Shown: piece after piece, positions 23,394 through 35,890 of the stretch | How the letters are laid out: each line of letters begins with the position of its first letter | Numbering within the stretch: the stretch's first letter is position 1 | Source: Monarcha castaneiventris obscurior | Lineage: Eukaryota > Chordata > Aves > Passeriformes > Monarchidae | Direction of reading: 5' to 3' | Assembly (NCBI GenBank): GCA_026261815.1 | Contig: JAMPIT010000379.1 | Location: forward strand, 6,708,001 to 6,772,000 | Length of the DNA: 64,000 nt | The notes under the pieces: model-generated | What the model saw: only the letters and a program-made list of their open reading frames with translations | Databases searched by the model: none | Told to the model about the DNA's origin: nothing | Made by a program: the position numbers and the translations under genes

Positions 23394-26300
23394 GTGAGTA
23401 CAAAAAGTAATTTATTAAACAAAAGGTAATTATGCTAGAGGTTTTGTTGTTGTTTGGGTTCTTTTTTATTGTTAGCTCTGAAGGATTATCAAAAAGAATT
23501 TTATTTTAGAAAGATACATGTTAATGGCAGTGATTACAATTACATTAAGGCAATATGTTCTTAGTTACGTAGTCTTGCTGACAGTGATTAAAAAAAGACC
23601 CATACATTTTTCCCCTTTTTTAACATTTGTATTTTAAACAAGGAATTGAGGCCCATTGAGAACTCAGGACTCTGAGAAGAATCTGTTTAAGGTAAGCAGG
23701 GACAGTTGAGACCTAATCATGCTGTCTTTTATGCTTGAGGTCCTGCATCCAAGGCTTCATTTGCAGAGTAGCATCATTGCATCAAAAGGCCTACCAGAAC
23801 CTTGAGAATGGTGAGTTTTCTGAAGTATTGAAAACAAACTCTTTATAGATTGTCAAGTCTCACAATGCCTGTCCTTTGCAGCAAGTGGAAAAACATTTGA
23901 AGGGAAGTTAAATGATGCTTTAAAGAGATTAGTTTTTACCACTGATAATCCCACTGGAAAGAGTGGGCCTAGTTGCCTTAAACTGGGTATTTCCTGCTTT
24001 TTCTTTTTTAATTACTTTTTCTGATAAACAGACAGTATTAGTATCCTAAGAGCCCACATGACCAAACTGTGCATAGTTTGCTTGCATTTTTATCTCCATC
24101 TGATTTAGACTGTGTACCATATGTGAGATTCAGAAAGAAAAATTCCCCTTTCTCCATGAGAAGCCATGACATGTGGCACTCATTTAGACAAAGAATTCAT
24201 GCAGAGACATGGAGAGGTCTTTTTGATTTTTCATTTCTGTTATGAAATGTGCCATTTTTGTTAAGCAATTTCATACTCGAAGAATATCCTTCTTACTTGA
24301 CTAACATAGTCTTTTCCAAAGTGAAGACATCTCTCTTCAGAGTACATGAATAAAGGAGACATTCACGTCTGAATGAGGTGTAAGGAACATGAGACAAATG
24401 TATTTTATTCACTGAAGAAATTAAAAAAAAAATTATATTCCATTCTGCAAAAATGACCCACCCTATCAGGTATTAAGTGTGAAATTATTTTTCCTCTCTC
24501 CCATTTTTTTTCAGCTCCACCCCATGAAACTTCTAGTTCCAGACCATTAAAAGAAGAGTTCATGCTTGATGGAAATCCAGAGGAAAAAAAAAAGGGAAAA
24601 AAGGGAATGCTAGGGAGGTCACCAACATAACCCTCTGATCCACATGAACATGAACACAAAAGGAAACTTCTGCTCCATAACCAAGTCTTTTATGTTACTC
24701 CTTAGTCAGAATAAATTGTGATTTATTTAAAACTATATTTTATAAATTGAAGAAAGACCTTAAGCAAATCTTTATTAGACTGGCATGGTCGCTCAGCTCA
24801 TTAAGAGCTATACCAAAAATAACAGAGGACAACCTCATCACAGAGTAATGAAATCCAATTGAAACTGTTACTTTTGGCATTTCACTTAATCTCTTATGCA
24901 TACATGTGATGTCAAAATTTCTGGATTTGAGAAAAAATGGGTATTTTTTTTTTTTACCTTTTTGGGAGCAGCCTCTATGTCCTAATATGCATGTTTATGC
25001 ATAGTGTCCTGAAGTCTTTCCGATGTAATTTTAGGAACAAGCATGGCAACTGAGTTACTAATCGCAAAAGCATGAAACTGGATTTCGCAATGTTACGTAT
25101 TGAGGAAAGGACTATCCTTCAGATTAAAAACTCCCGACATTTTTTCTTTTCCCAGATGCGAGCCTATGGCTTGGAATCTCCATGACTGAGCGCCAATGGG
25201 TCTCTTGATGTGGGAGGGGAGCTGGGGACTGTGTGGGTGCTTGGGGCAGCTGGTGCTGGGTCTGGGGCTGCACTGCTGGGCTTGGTTCCCATCCAGTCCT
25301 GCAGGTGGTTTGATTCGACTGGCAGGTGTTACCTGCTTCCCACATGGTGGCTCCCCATCCTGTGCACCTGACTGACCCCAAATATGATGTTTTAAGGCAG
25401 TGTTTCAGGGAGAAGAGGCCAGGCTGGCCCCAGCCACAACTGCCCTGCTTGTTTCTGCTGTGTTCAAGTGGTAGCCACAGCTGTGCAGTGCGGGAAGGTG
25501 CTTACATGCACTCAGCATTGTTCCAGTGGGAGAATGAGATTAGCTTTATTTTTTTTCTTCCTCTCCTTGCTCCATCTTTGAGACCTCAGCGTAAGGAGTT
25601 CAGTATTCTGCAGGATTCTGTATGTAATTATATACTGATACTGCAAAATCAATCCTGGAAATGACAATCTTATCCTTTTTAATTGCGTATTCTTATTACA
25701 AAGAAGGATATAGCAGAAGAAAAGACTTTTCACAGTTGTGCTTGAGTGTTGACATAGATGTGAAGTTGATAAACCTATATTAGCTGTCCTGGAGGTTATA
25801 CCCACAGGGAAATCAGATGCCTGCCTTCTACCTAAACTCATGGGAAGTAGGCACTGAGATCCCTGGCTTGGTCCAGAAGAAAGTCTTGAGATCTTGCAAG
25901 AGTGAGCTTCATGCACAGTTCTGGCTTTGGCTGCTCATTCCCTCAAATTTCTCACAGTTGTCAGCAGTGCTGGGCCGGCTCTGTGCTGCACATTTCTGGC
26001 GCTGGGGAGACAAGTGTGGCTGCAAACCACAGGGACATCTCTAGTCCCAGCAGCCTTGCACGACTCTAGTGCCAGAAGAACTGAGACACGAAGGGTTTGG
26101 CCTCTGAATTTTAGATCATGTTAATAGACCTACAGATGGGCCTACTGGGATGCGTTGAAGACATGCGGAAGTCCAAGTCTATACTGTCCTCTGGGATGTG
26201 TTTTTTTCTTCTGGCCTTACAGATTTTTTTTTTCTCTATGTGTTAGGCAGAATGTGATCCTAAACTGAGAATAGACCTTTCAGTGATCAGGCCTAAGGAC

Positions 26301-28284
26301 GTGTTAGTTTAGTTTTCTGCTGTAATAACAAGTTGTCACAGACAAGTTTTGTAAGAATGTAGTATTGTCTTAAGACTACTAAATGATGAGGTTTCATGAG
26401 GCCGGTTGTTTATGCGTACCCAGCAAACACTGCATAATCTACAGATTCTACTTAAAAGAAGGAGATTATGTTTTTGAAAACGACTTTGATCTCAATTTTG
26501 CAGCTGCGCTATCAAGCCTTAAACGAGCCACAGTATATAGTGAACTTCTATGTAAAATATGTGATAAAGACTTGTCTTATTTTCTATCTTAAAGAGAATG
26601 AACTGGACCATCTCCTGTAGTTTCTCAGACAAACTTTTGAAATTGCGTAAGTGATAGGAATAGTCTTTATCTAGCTAGTATTTTATTTTAAAATACCAGG
26701 CTATGTCAGAGGCAAAGTTACAATCTTCCCAGTTTTCTCCCACTCAGTTACTTCCCAGAGCCATGTTTTTAAGAATTTGGGAATTAAGCAACAAGAAAAA
26801 TCCTGATAAACTGAAATAGCACCAGACTATTGTCTAGCACAGAGAGGGAAGCTTGTATTCTGGGTCAGTGCAGATTTGGGCCAGGGCTCGGTAGAGCTCT
26901 AAGTAGCAAAGCTCTGTTGATACCTTGAGTTCTGTACAGGTGCAGCTGAGCAGCCCCAGCATATGTGTACTTTTAATTGGTAGAATATATTCCAAATGTC
27001 CAAATTAGGGGATTTGGCATGAGGGAGATTTAAAGAGAAAGCAGTACAGGTAATACTGGTGGACTGTCATAGGGCTGGAGAGTGGATCATTTCTAGTCGT
27101 GAATTCAAATTTGGCTTTGCAGGACGAAATATCCAACCTGCGCCTGGCCTTCTTTCCCAGGTCCATCAGAGATGGAGCTGGAGGACTCCTGAGGCAGATA
27201 CCCTTTGCTGGTGTTGTCCTGGCTGTCATTCATCCCTTCCCCATCAGACACACATGACAGGGAGCATGACCATGCACCTTTAGCCCTGTTCTTGTAAGAC
27301 AGGTCTGCTTGCATAGATGCCCCCAGCACATCACCAGGGCACGTGCCAAACGATGCCGTGTATCTGGGCGTGTGCCTGTCAAGCAGCAGGGAGAGCACAG
27401 CATGCTGGCAGTAAAATGCACGTGTTCTCCCCCATAATTGTTACTCCACTGCTCATACTGACTCTACATCTCCCTTTTGCATGCACTAAGAACTGCAGTT
27501 GCCTGTCTGGTTTTTCATAGCCAAAAATTCAGTGCAGCGATGGAAGCCCTGGCAGTTCTTCTGGTAAACATCATTTGCTCAGATATATGACCGTGGCTGA
27601 ACTGTCTGCCTTTGCAACAGCAGAGCGAGGCAATGCAAGAAGACTTTGTTAGTGTTTTAATTTCTCCTTCTAGTTCTGCACAGAAAAGACAAAATATTCT
27701 ACTTTTTTATTTTTAAAGAAAGCCACAGCCCATTTTTTTCTTCTTTATAAAGTCAGAAAAATTAGGACTGGGTTTGGTTAGGCCTTTGGATCAAGATTTA
27801 TGTTGTTTCTTAGTTTATTTGCCAGGTCCTGCTTTAGAAGCAGTAAAATGACACTGTAATTCTGGTGACCTATTCAGTAGACACTTGCAGGAAAAATTCT
27901 GTTTAAATAAAGTGAAGGTTATGACACAGGCTGAAAAAGTCAGGAAATCCACACTTAAGGCTGACACTAATGCTCATGTGGAAAATAAAAGACACAGTGA
28001 CTCAAATTCAGCAGGGAATGCCAACCATAACTCTGAATTTCCAGGCTTTGTGTCAGGTTCTGTCAATATAATGTTATTTAAATGGAGTTTTATGCCTGTG
28101 AATTCACTTGTGTTTTAATGGTAGGATTATTTTAAGAGGAATAATAATAGAAAAAAAAAATCATGTTAGGAAAGGTTGCTTGTAAAATGTCTGTTCTTAC
28201 ATTTGACAGGCCAGAATGGATAATCTTATACCAAGGCCATATGTAGGCAGCAGAGTAGAACCAGCTTCCATTCCTGGCCTTGCC
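23394..28284. other. Unique non-coding sequence
   Basis: No repeat family is recognised. A GC-richer patch at 25120-25520 and another at 27050-27420 give open frames on both strands with no domain. A-rich micro-runs occur at 24420-24430 and 24585-24605. No gene is supported. Confidence 0.5.
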
Positions 28285-28400
28285 AGACATTTCCTGGGTG
28301 CTCTTAGTAATTTAGTTCACCTATGCCCCATTTTCTCAATCTGCAGAATATAAGGAGTAGCACTGGCCTCCTTCCTGATGTGCTTTATAAACCTGCTGAA
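28285..28400 (-). repeat. MIR-like CORE-SINE remnant, minus strand
   Basis: On the plus strand the segment runs TAATTTAGTTCACCTATGCC, then CCATTTTCTCAATCTGCAGAATATAAGG, then a decayed CCTCCTTCCTGATGTGCTTTATAAA. This is the reverse-complement order of the MIR 3' half (the part I remember as CTCAGTTTCCTCATCTGTAAAATGGGG). Divergence is high. The family needs a RepeatMasker check. Confidence 0.45.
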
Positions 28401-30888
28401 GAAAAGAGCCGTATCCAACCTAGAGCTGAACAGAGCGGCTCTGTCTGTGCGTGGGAACACGGCGTACCTCACACCTCTGGTGAGATATATTTCATCCATC
28501 TCCTCATGCCACGTGCATCTGCACTGCCTTCTGAGGCCACGGAAGGACCCCTGACTTGGGCAGGGTTCCCACCTGGAGGTCACTGGCCAGCGCCGACTGC
28601 AGCCTGTAATTCATCACTCGTGCCATCAGCCAGCAGATCACAACCCACCAGCAGACCCAGCACCTGCATGGACTCCAAAGAGAGGGATGAAGGCAGCCAG
28701 AAAAGCAGCTGAAGGGTTTTTCTTCCTCCAGCTGTTCTTGCAAAGGGCGTCCTCTCCTCCTTTCCTTTTCTTTTTGATTTAATGGTCTCCTCTTTTGCGC
28801 TTCCACTGGGTCTTGTGTCTCTCATATGTGAGGCCTGGAAAAATTCATATTTCTGCCACTTTCAGATGAAATAATGGAGATCAAAGTTTTCTCTGTTTGT
28901 AGCTGAAATCCCATGTCTTACAGAAATTCAACTTCTGTAAGAATTTAGTGTGGAGGAATGAACTTGTTTGATGACATGAGCTAAGAAATTGCCCACTTAC
29001 TTTTGCTTATGTTGGCACTCCATCACTCTTTTATAATGCCAAGGAAATTTGATAGGGGAACAAAGTCACAGTGTGCTATCTGATCACAGTGATTTCTAGG
29101 AAGATCCACTATAACAGGCGACAGGAAATTGGGCACATTTGAAAATAAATCCCTCTATGATACACTAGGAATTGAGTGGAAAGGCTCCTTTTAGCAGTGA
29201 AAGTTAGATCAGAGAAGGCACCAGGCAGGAAAAGCAGAACAATCTTGACATCACAGTACAAGTAAAAGGAGAATGAAAATGGTGCCGTGGAGCCGCCAAT
29301 CCCCACTTTGCATACTAAGGCTGCTATAAGGAAAACACCTGTAAGAATAACATAACAATGACTCCCATAGGAAAAGAAGGATGGTAAATAGTATTTGTTA
29401 AGCTGTTGCTTTGGAGGTTTTCACAAGCACTTACAGAATAGTTATGAAAAAAACAGCCAAAATTCAAACATGCAGCAAAACTGCCTTTTGTAACAGTGTG
29501 AAGCAGCTGTCCATAATCAAGTAGTAACAGTCCTGTTCTTTACAGCTTGGCAAAGTTTCTGCTCATCAATAAGCTGAGCAAACAAGCTCCTCTTTATGTA
29601 CTGCATAGCTGCATAAGGACTTTCCCCATGGAATTTCTTTGGGGTGATTTGCTTTTCCTAAGCATGTTAAAATTAAGAGGGAAGAGGATATAGGAAGGCA
29701 GAGGCCAACTGTGAAAAACAAGAGTAATTGTAGGAATTGGTGATACAGTCTATGAAGGGAATTAGACTTGGGAATAAGTAAACAATGGAAAAGGTAAATC
29801 TGGTTCCTCCATGTTGCTTGTCTGTTGCCTCGATGTGCATTCACCTGAAACATATTTTTGCCTAAGCAACCATTTTCTTTCTCCCTTATGAAATGCACCT
29901 GGGAAACTCCTGTTTCCTGGGGAGGGAGTAGAAAAATGAGTCATGGCTACTATGGGGAAATGTGGGAGAGGGAGCTCTCTGTGTTCGGGGACAATATGGG
30001 ATAGGATATTGAGTAATGAGGTAGGGAAAGCTCTGTAATGAGAAAGAGCTGTCAAGGAAGCACAGAACTCAGGGAAACTGTTTTATGAAGAGGGAGCAAT
30101 CACAAAGTTGTTGGACCGAGATGTTGTTACAGCTCTCCTTAGAATTTCAGGCTTTGGGGAAATAAGAATATGTTTGGAGAGAGTGGTGCTATGTCAAGTC
30201 AACAAGAATTATAGAGAGAGAAATATAAATTATAGATTCCATCCTTTCAGCTACTAGATTCACTTTAATGTGATAGTGCATTCTCCATGCTCAACTAAAT
30301 ATAGGGGGATTTGGTTTATATTAAAGGCCCAAGTTGGCTTTTGGTGGCATAAATCTTTGGTGGAGAAGCAAACATCTTGTTGAACCCTGCTCTACATAAA
30401 AGTCTTATTAAAACCTCACAGACCTTTTCTGTTGCCTTTTTTTTTATTGCTTTACCTGAACTACTGAATGTGAGACAGATGCACCCCAAGAGTCTGGTGA
30501 CAAGATAAGTTCTCTGGAATCTTCATGGCTAAAGTGCTTCAAGTAAGAAGACTGTGCCCCTTTTGTGAGGCTGCATGACTCCCACCAATTTTGACAAGAA
30601 TTTTATATATATATGTACACACACTCTAAGTGCATCTGGCTTCTGTGGACTAGACATGAAAAATTTCTTCTGTTGTATTGCTTTGATATAGATGTTTAAA
30701 TTGATTAAAGCTGTGGACAGCAGTTTTCCCTGTTCCCTTACTTGGGTACGTTGCAATTATGATTCTTTGAGGTTTTTTGCTTGATTGAGATTTTTCTAAA
30801 GTGTCAGAGATGTTTTCTGGATTAACCCTATTACTAACTGTATAAGATTGTAAGGGACCTCTATGTAATTTTCAGCCCTACTTACATA
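28401..30888. other. Unique non-coding sequence
   Basis: No gene is recognised. Sequence from 28420 to 28720 is GC-richer and open in several frames on both strands, which fits composition and not coding. A TA/CA micro-repeat lies at 30603-30625. Confidence 0.5.
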
Positions 30889-31350
30889 ATCACAGAACGT
30901 TAAGGGTTGGAAGGGACCTTAAAGATCATCTTCTCCTAGACCCCCTGCCATGGGCAGGGACACATTCCCTTAGACAAGGTTGCTGAAGGCCTTATCCAGC
31001 CTGGCCTTGAACAGTGGGATGGGGCATCCGCAGCCTCCCTGAACAACCTGTTTACCACCCTCACAGTGAAGACACTCTCCTTCTAGTATCTAACCTGAAT
31101 GTCCCCTCTTCCAGTCTGTACCTGTTGCTCCTTGTCCTGTCACTACAGTTCCTGATGAAGAGAGCCTCTCCATCTTCCCTGTAGGCCCCCGTCAGGTACT
31201 GGAAGGTTGCTGTGAGGTCTCCATGCAGCCTTCTCTTCTCCAGGCCTAACAGTCCCAAATTTCTCAGCCTGTCTTCACATGGGAGGTGCTGCAGTCCTAT
31301 TATCGACTTCGTGGCCCTCCTCTGGGGTTCCTCTATTCCTTTATAGAGCA
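30889..31350 (-). mobile_element. CR1 LINE, 5'-truncated 3' end (avian)
   Basis: On the plus strand the element starts with the typical avian CR1 end: AATCACAGAACGTTAAGGGTTGGAAGGGACC-like sequence, then GATCATC, then a CCCCCTGCCATGGGCAGGGACA block. On the minus strand an open frame of 96 codons (31061-31351) encodes the C-terminal part of ORF2, including RRATKSIIGLQHL, LGLEKRRLHGDLTATFQYL and DRTRSNRYRLEEGTF. It is truncated at its 5' end near 31350, as most CR1 copies are, and the ORF is broken before the usual C-terminus. The terminal octamer repeat is reduced to one degraded unit. Divergence is moderate, so the copy is inactive but not ancient. Confidence 0.93.
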
Positions 31351-31850
31351 ATCAATGCCTCTTTAAGTGCATCAGATAGCTTCTCTAACACTGATGCTTG
31401 TGAGCTCCACATGGCCTAAAGCAGCCTGTGCATTTGTATGTGACAATTTGGATTAAGCATCTAAAACCTGACCAGGTGGTTTTGCACTCGGAAGTCTGCA
31501 ATCTTGAGCCTTTTCCTTGCTCTCTGGCCCCAGATGGGCTTAGCCCCTGGAGTATGCCAGAGCAAACTTAGTAACACATAAAGTGATGTTGCCTTGTAAA
31601 TATTGCTTAATTACATCAAAATGGAGTTTACATGGAGTGTGCTGTGTATCCTGTCTACAGAGACTTTTTTTTGTAGTCTGTAGGAAGGCATTTTCTCTCC
31701 CATGAGACAAATGTCCCCTGCCAGACAATGCGAAGCAGCCTCTCACCTTCCCCTCCAGTTGGAGAAAGGAAGCAGAAGGGTTGCCAGCTAGAGTAGGGGA
31801 GGATAAACATGCCACAGTACTTTGACCTCAATGATCAAAAAACCGAAAAA
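31351..31850. other. Unique sequence, nothing recognised
   Basis: This interval lies between the CR1 copy and an A-rich tract. No gene, repeat family or splice-bounded frame is visible. Confidence 0.5.
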
Positions 31851-31937
31851 CCCCAAACAAACAAAAAGCCCCAAACAAAAATCAAACAAACAAACAAACA
31901 AACAAAAAAAAAAAGAAAAAAGAATAGAAAAAAAAAT
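31851..31937. repeat. A-rich tract with (CAAA)n core
   Basis: CAAA repeats at about 31884-31906 sit inside a longer A-rich run ending in AAAAAAAAAGAAAAAAGAATAGAAAAAAAAA. It may be the grown tail of a lost retroelement. It creates a spurious hydrophobic minus-strand frame at 31788-31979. Confidence 0.75.
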
Positions 31938-34619
31938 TGTTGCGATATAGTTTGGGTTTAGTCTCCCGTGGTTTTTCAAGGAGTTGATTTTGTTGCCAAC
32001 ATACTGAATTGCAAATGCCCATTCAGCCTAAATGTCAGCTATATTTTCAGTTTAACTGAATTTCTGAATAAAAAAATAGAAAGAATGGGAGATCAGCAGC
32101 ATAATTGTTTTTGTGATAAAATACTTCCTTTCCACTTTTAATCAGGGTGGAAGAGTTTTTTGAAAGGCTGGTAGTCAATCTTTATTCTGTACCTCATTTT
32201 GCCTATCAGGCTGTGGTGTTCGTGAGCATTACTCACCAATGTGAAGTTAGTGTTACCAAAAGAAATAGAACATGGATGGATAGAGTTAAATTTCATATGT
32301 TTATGTTCACTTTCACTTTGCACCATGTTCACTACAAGGATGTTCTATGTCTCACTGAAGGAGAAAAAGGGTTTATATTAGTCCTTGAAATATTGTGTAT
32401 TCTTGGATCTGGAGTTTGGCTTTTCCCATTCCATCATGTTATAGAGGTAGAAGCAAGATGGAATATGAATATGGAACTGGATCCAGACATCCTTCACATT
32501 TGGTTTGGGCCAACAGTTAGGTCTAAACTTCCTCCAGGTGCATCCTATCCTAAATTAATTTACTTCTTATTTTCCTGAAGTAAATACATTTTGCCCCAGG
32601 CTTTTGGAGTTAACAGGATTTTGTGACTATTTATTAGCACAATTAGAGCATGCTTGTTTGATAGTTCATTATTTTGTTCCAGTAAAAATCTCTATGTCCC
32701 ACAATAGTACATAAACCAGGCAATCTGCCCCTCTTAAAGTTCATATTGTGAGACATAAAAAATATCACTGTAGCAGCAGAATGTGGTAGTGGTATCCAAA
32801 AATGGAACTTTATAGCTCAATAATGCACGTGTATTGGGTGACCAGGTGATTTCTGGTGTTTCTTCATTTCCTCTCCAAACACAGTTGTTTTATTGTCATA
32901 ATTAGGAGTACAAGGAAATGCTATTGTGTGTTTTGGAAGAGTATTAACTCCATATTAGGAGTTAATCTATTTCTGCTCAGCATCACAGGGAATGTTCAGT
33001 GGGTTTTGTTTACTTTAGTTGCCCTCATACAGCACAATTCTGTCTCTTGCACCGCTGTTAATGGGCTTTTTTCTTTTGTCCTCAATATAGGGTCCTTAAA
33101 TGGAATTCTTAAAAGGGAAGCTCTGGTGAAGAAAAGGTCAGTAAAAGTTAAAGGAAACCTCTGTGGCTAACCTTTAATAAAACTAAGATACTGAAAGGGT
33201 TAAAAAATGAGTATGTGAACAAGGTACCCTGATCCAAGCAATGACATATTTTATGTGGAATTTATTGTAGCTAATTGTAAGCAGGTGCATTTGACCCGCC
33301 AGATGCCAACCTGCCAAAATGTGTCATGGCTCTAAAACTTAGCCAGATCCCAATGCATGGTGAGGTCTGCTTGGTGCGGGTGAGCTGGAGCCTTGCTGAG
33401 CTCTTGCTCAGAGTGTGTTGGACCAGGGTAGGTGTTAGAGGGACACCCACAACCTCTGCCTGCCTGCTGGGGCTTGCTGTGGTTGGGGCTGCAGCAGGAA
33501 CACCCCGATGTTCTTTCCTCTCCTTTGGGTACAGCTGCTGTTTGATACCCACAGCTGCCAAAGCGGTGTTAGGATTCATCCTCCAGCAACAGAAATGATG
33601 GTTTGCAGTGGGTTTATTCTGTGTGTGACCTTCCACTCCAGCAGCACTGCTCTGGAGCAGCTCCTGAAGTGCAGAACCAAAGCTGTGCAGTACAACGTGT
33701 TGTCTTCGAGCTCTCCAAGTGAGCTTCACCGTGTCACATAGACCTCTTCAGCATATGAAGAGATTGGCTGAAAACTCATCTGGGCTACCTAAGAATATGC
33801 AGTCATAACATTTATTATATTGGTAATAAGTACTCAGAAGCATAACATGGTTTGTGTGTGCTGAGCTCACTTGGAGTGCTGAGCTCACTTGGACTGGCTG
33901 CCCTGGATGTCACAGCCCTGCTGATAATGTCCAGCAAATCTGAGGGCTAACTGTTTCCTGAATGTGTATAAATTCCACTTCATGGCAGCAATAATATGTT
34001 CCAGGCAGTGCACTTCAGGGTGATAATTATACATCTTGTGTGGTTAAATTTACTCCACTTTAGTTGTGTGAAAAAAAAAATTGTATTGCTGTACCGCTGG
34101 CAAATATAGGAGAATTTCCTGGTTTCCACGAGTTTAAATAAAGAAAAAGTGGGAAGGGAAGCAGGTAAGCTGCCCTCTCCCCCCACCCTTTTTTTTTTTT
34201 CCATATTCCAGGGAGATTCTGGCTGGACAAAGGTGGGATGTAAAATGAGTTCAGATTTCAAGGTAGGGCCTGTGCCAGTATCTCCAAGCTTTTTCAGCTA
34301 CCTGGCCACTGCCACACCTCAAATTCTTCTGTGGACCACTGTCTGCCCTTGTCATTAAACTTTTGTTTGAGAATTGTACTATAGAGATGCACTTTGATAG
34401 GAGTCTGAAGACTGTGGCCTCAGAGGCCATCAGCTTTCTGTGGACTGTGATTTCACAGCATCACAAGAACAAAGAAGACTTCAAAGTGATGAACATGGAA
34501 GGACTGTATCAACCACAATTGTATTATGTCTTACCCATTTGATCACGTCTTAAAAGTGCTTCATGTTGAAAAGTCCACAGTCTCATGTGTTTACTCCGGA
34601 TCTTCACCATTCATACTTC
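31938..34619. other. Unique non-coding sequence with an 18-bp tandem duplication
   Basis: A 143-codon plus-strand frame at 32147-32578 and a 152-codon minus-strand frame at 33271-33729 show no domain or splice structure and are treated as chance. A perfect 18-bp tandem duplication sits at 33858-33893. T- and A-runs occur at about 34070 and 34190. Confidence 0.5.
33858..33893. repeat. Perfect 18-bp tandem duplication
   Basis: The unit GTGCTGAGCTCACTTGGA occurs twice head to tail with no mismatch. The unit contains the palindrome TGAGCTCA. Complete identity suggests a recent duplication. Confidence 0.9.
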
Positions 34620-35890
34620 TAGGAAGCTTTTGTTAATACAAAATCTAAATCTTTCTATTAACCTAGTTCTAAACACCACGGGCACAGAAAACATGTACTT
34701 CTTCTCTGCAACTTTCTTTTGTATATTTAAGACAATTATGTCCCCTCCATCTTCTATTTAGTAATCAAATAACCTCAAATCTTCCCATTTTTCCTCTAAG
34801 GCATATTTTGTAGGCTTTTAATATGCAGTTCTCCTGTCAATGCTCAATACTTTCACTCAGATACAGTAGCTGAGCCCTCTCAAGCTCTGAAAGAGGAAGA
34901 AGGAGGATTTAATCTCCTGCAGACTGTTTATCTTCTTTTTCAGGCTACTCCAGTGTGTCATTTTAAACACTGAATCATTCACCCTGTGATCCACTACATA
35001 ACCCCTAGTTCTTTCCTATCTAAATACTTCTCTAGCTGTTTGTGCAGCAGTTTATTCCTGTACAGAGGCAATAAATATTTCTCTGTCCTGTGGAAAGTGT
35101 GCCTTTCTGACTACTAAAATGAATGTAGGAGGATTATGGTGTCTTTTATATCCTCTAGTGCATTAAGAGTTTGTCTTATTTGGTGTTCTCTTCAAATTTG
35201 ATGAATAATTTGGTTTTCATATTTGATAAATACTTTTTGTATCTCTTATGGATCATTAGTGAAAATACTGAGAAATATGGGATATGGAAAACCCCCTTAG
35301 CCATTGATTGTTCCCTCCTGAAAAGAGAATTCTATTTCTCTTTCACCTAGTACATGCTTCCATAAATTTCTCCAGAGCACATCATGTCATACAGTCTGGC
35401 ACATTTCTTAAGATGAGCTGTATTACAAGTATGACTTCTTTATCCACAAGTTCTGTTATGTGGTTGTAGGAATTACTTTGGTTTTGCACAGTTTGTTCTG
35501 GCAAATGTAAACTGGCTTATGCTTATCACGTTGTTTATTTTCTAGGTATTTACAGATGGTTTGTTGATTGTTTGTTTAAGCATTTCTCCGGCATCCTGGG
35601 GTTGTAGTGTAAGAATTTCCCCTTTCCTCTTCTGCCTCTTTTTTAAAGATGGACACCATCATTGTCCTTCACAATCTTCTTTTATCTCCCCTCAGAGACA
35701 TCTTTCTTATAAAATCTGTCAGTAGTTCCAAGATTTAATTAGTTAATTTGTGATGTATTTAAAATGTTTTATGCATCTTAGAATCTTATGTGGTCTACAA
35801 TCTGAGTGGGTTAGCCCCAACCATTTTAACATGGAAATTATCCAAATTCTTGTTAACCTTTTGTTTTATTTGAAGCTCATGTCTCATTTT
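34620..35890 (-). mobile_element. Ancient CR1/L3-lineage LINE, about 1.3 kb of ORF2
   Basis: Read on the minus strand, this block follows the reverse-transcriptase half of an amniote-ancestral CR1. Plus-strand landmarks in order are: GTATATTTAAGACAATTATGTCCCCTCC (3' side); CCTCTAAGGCATATTTTGTAGGC; TGTGATCCACTACATAACCCC; GGATCATTAGTGAAAATACTGAG; CACATCATGTCATACAGTCTGGC; GTTCTGGCAAATGTAAACTGGCTTATGCTTATCAC; and TTTTTTAAAGATGGACACCATCATTGTCCTTC (5' side). All frames are destroyed. The pattern matches CR1 copies best known from turtles and crocodilians, so the insertion probably predates birds. Both ends are uncertain by about 100 bp. Confidence 0.75.

Noticed and set aside
23774..23818. Acceptor and GTGAGT pair giving a short open reading (VASLHQKAYQNLEN)
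   Set aside because: Only about 45 nt, and the open frame does not match the phase of the nearby 51-nt candidate; chance is likely.
32147..32578. 143-codon plus-strand frame
   Set aside because: No domain or transposon family could be recognised, and no splice signals bound it.
33271..33729. 152-codon minus-strand frame
   Set aside because: GC-rich patch with opposite-strand frames also open and no domain.
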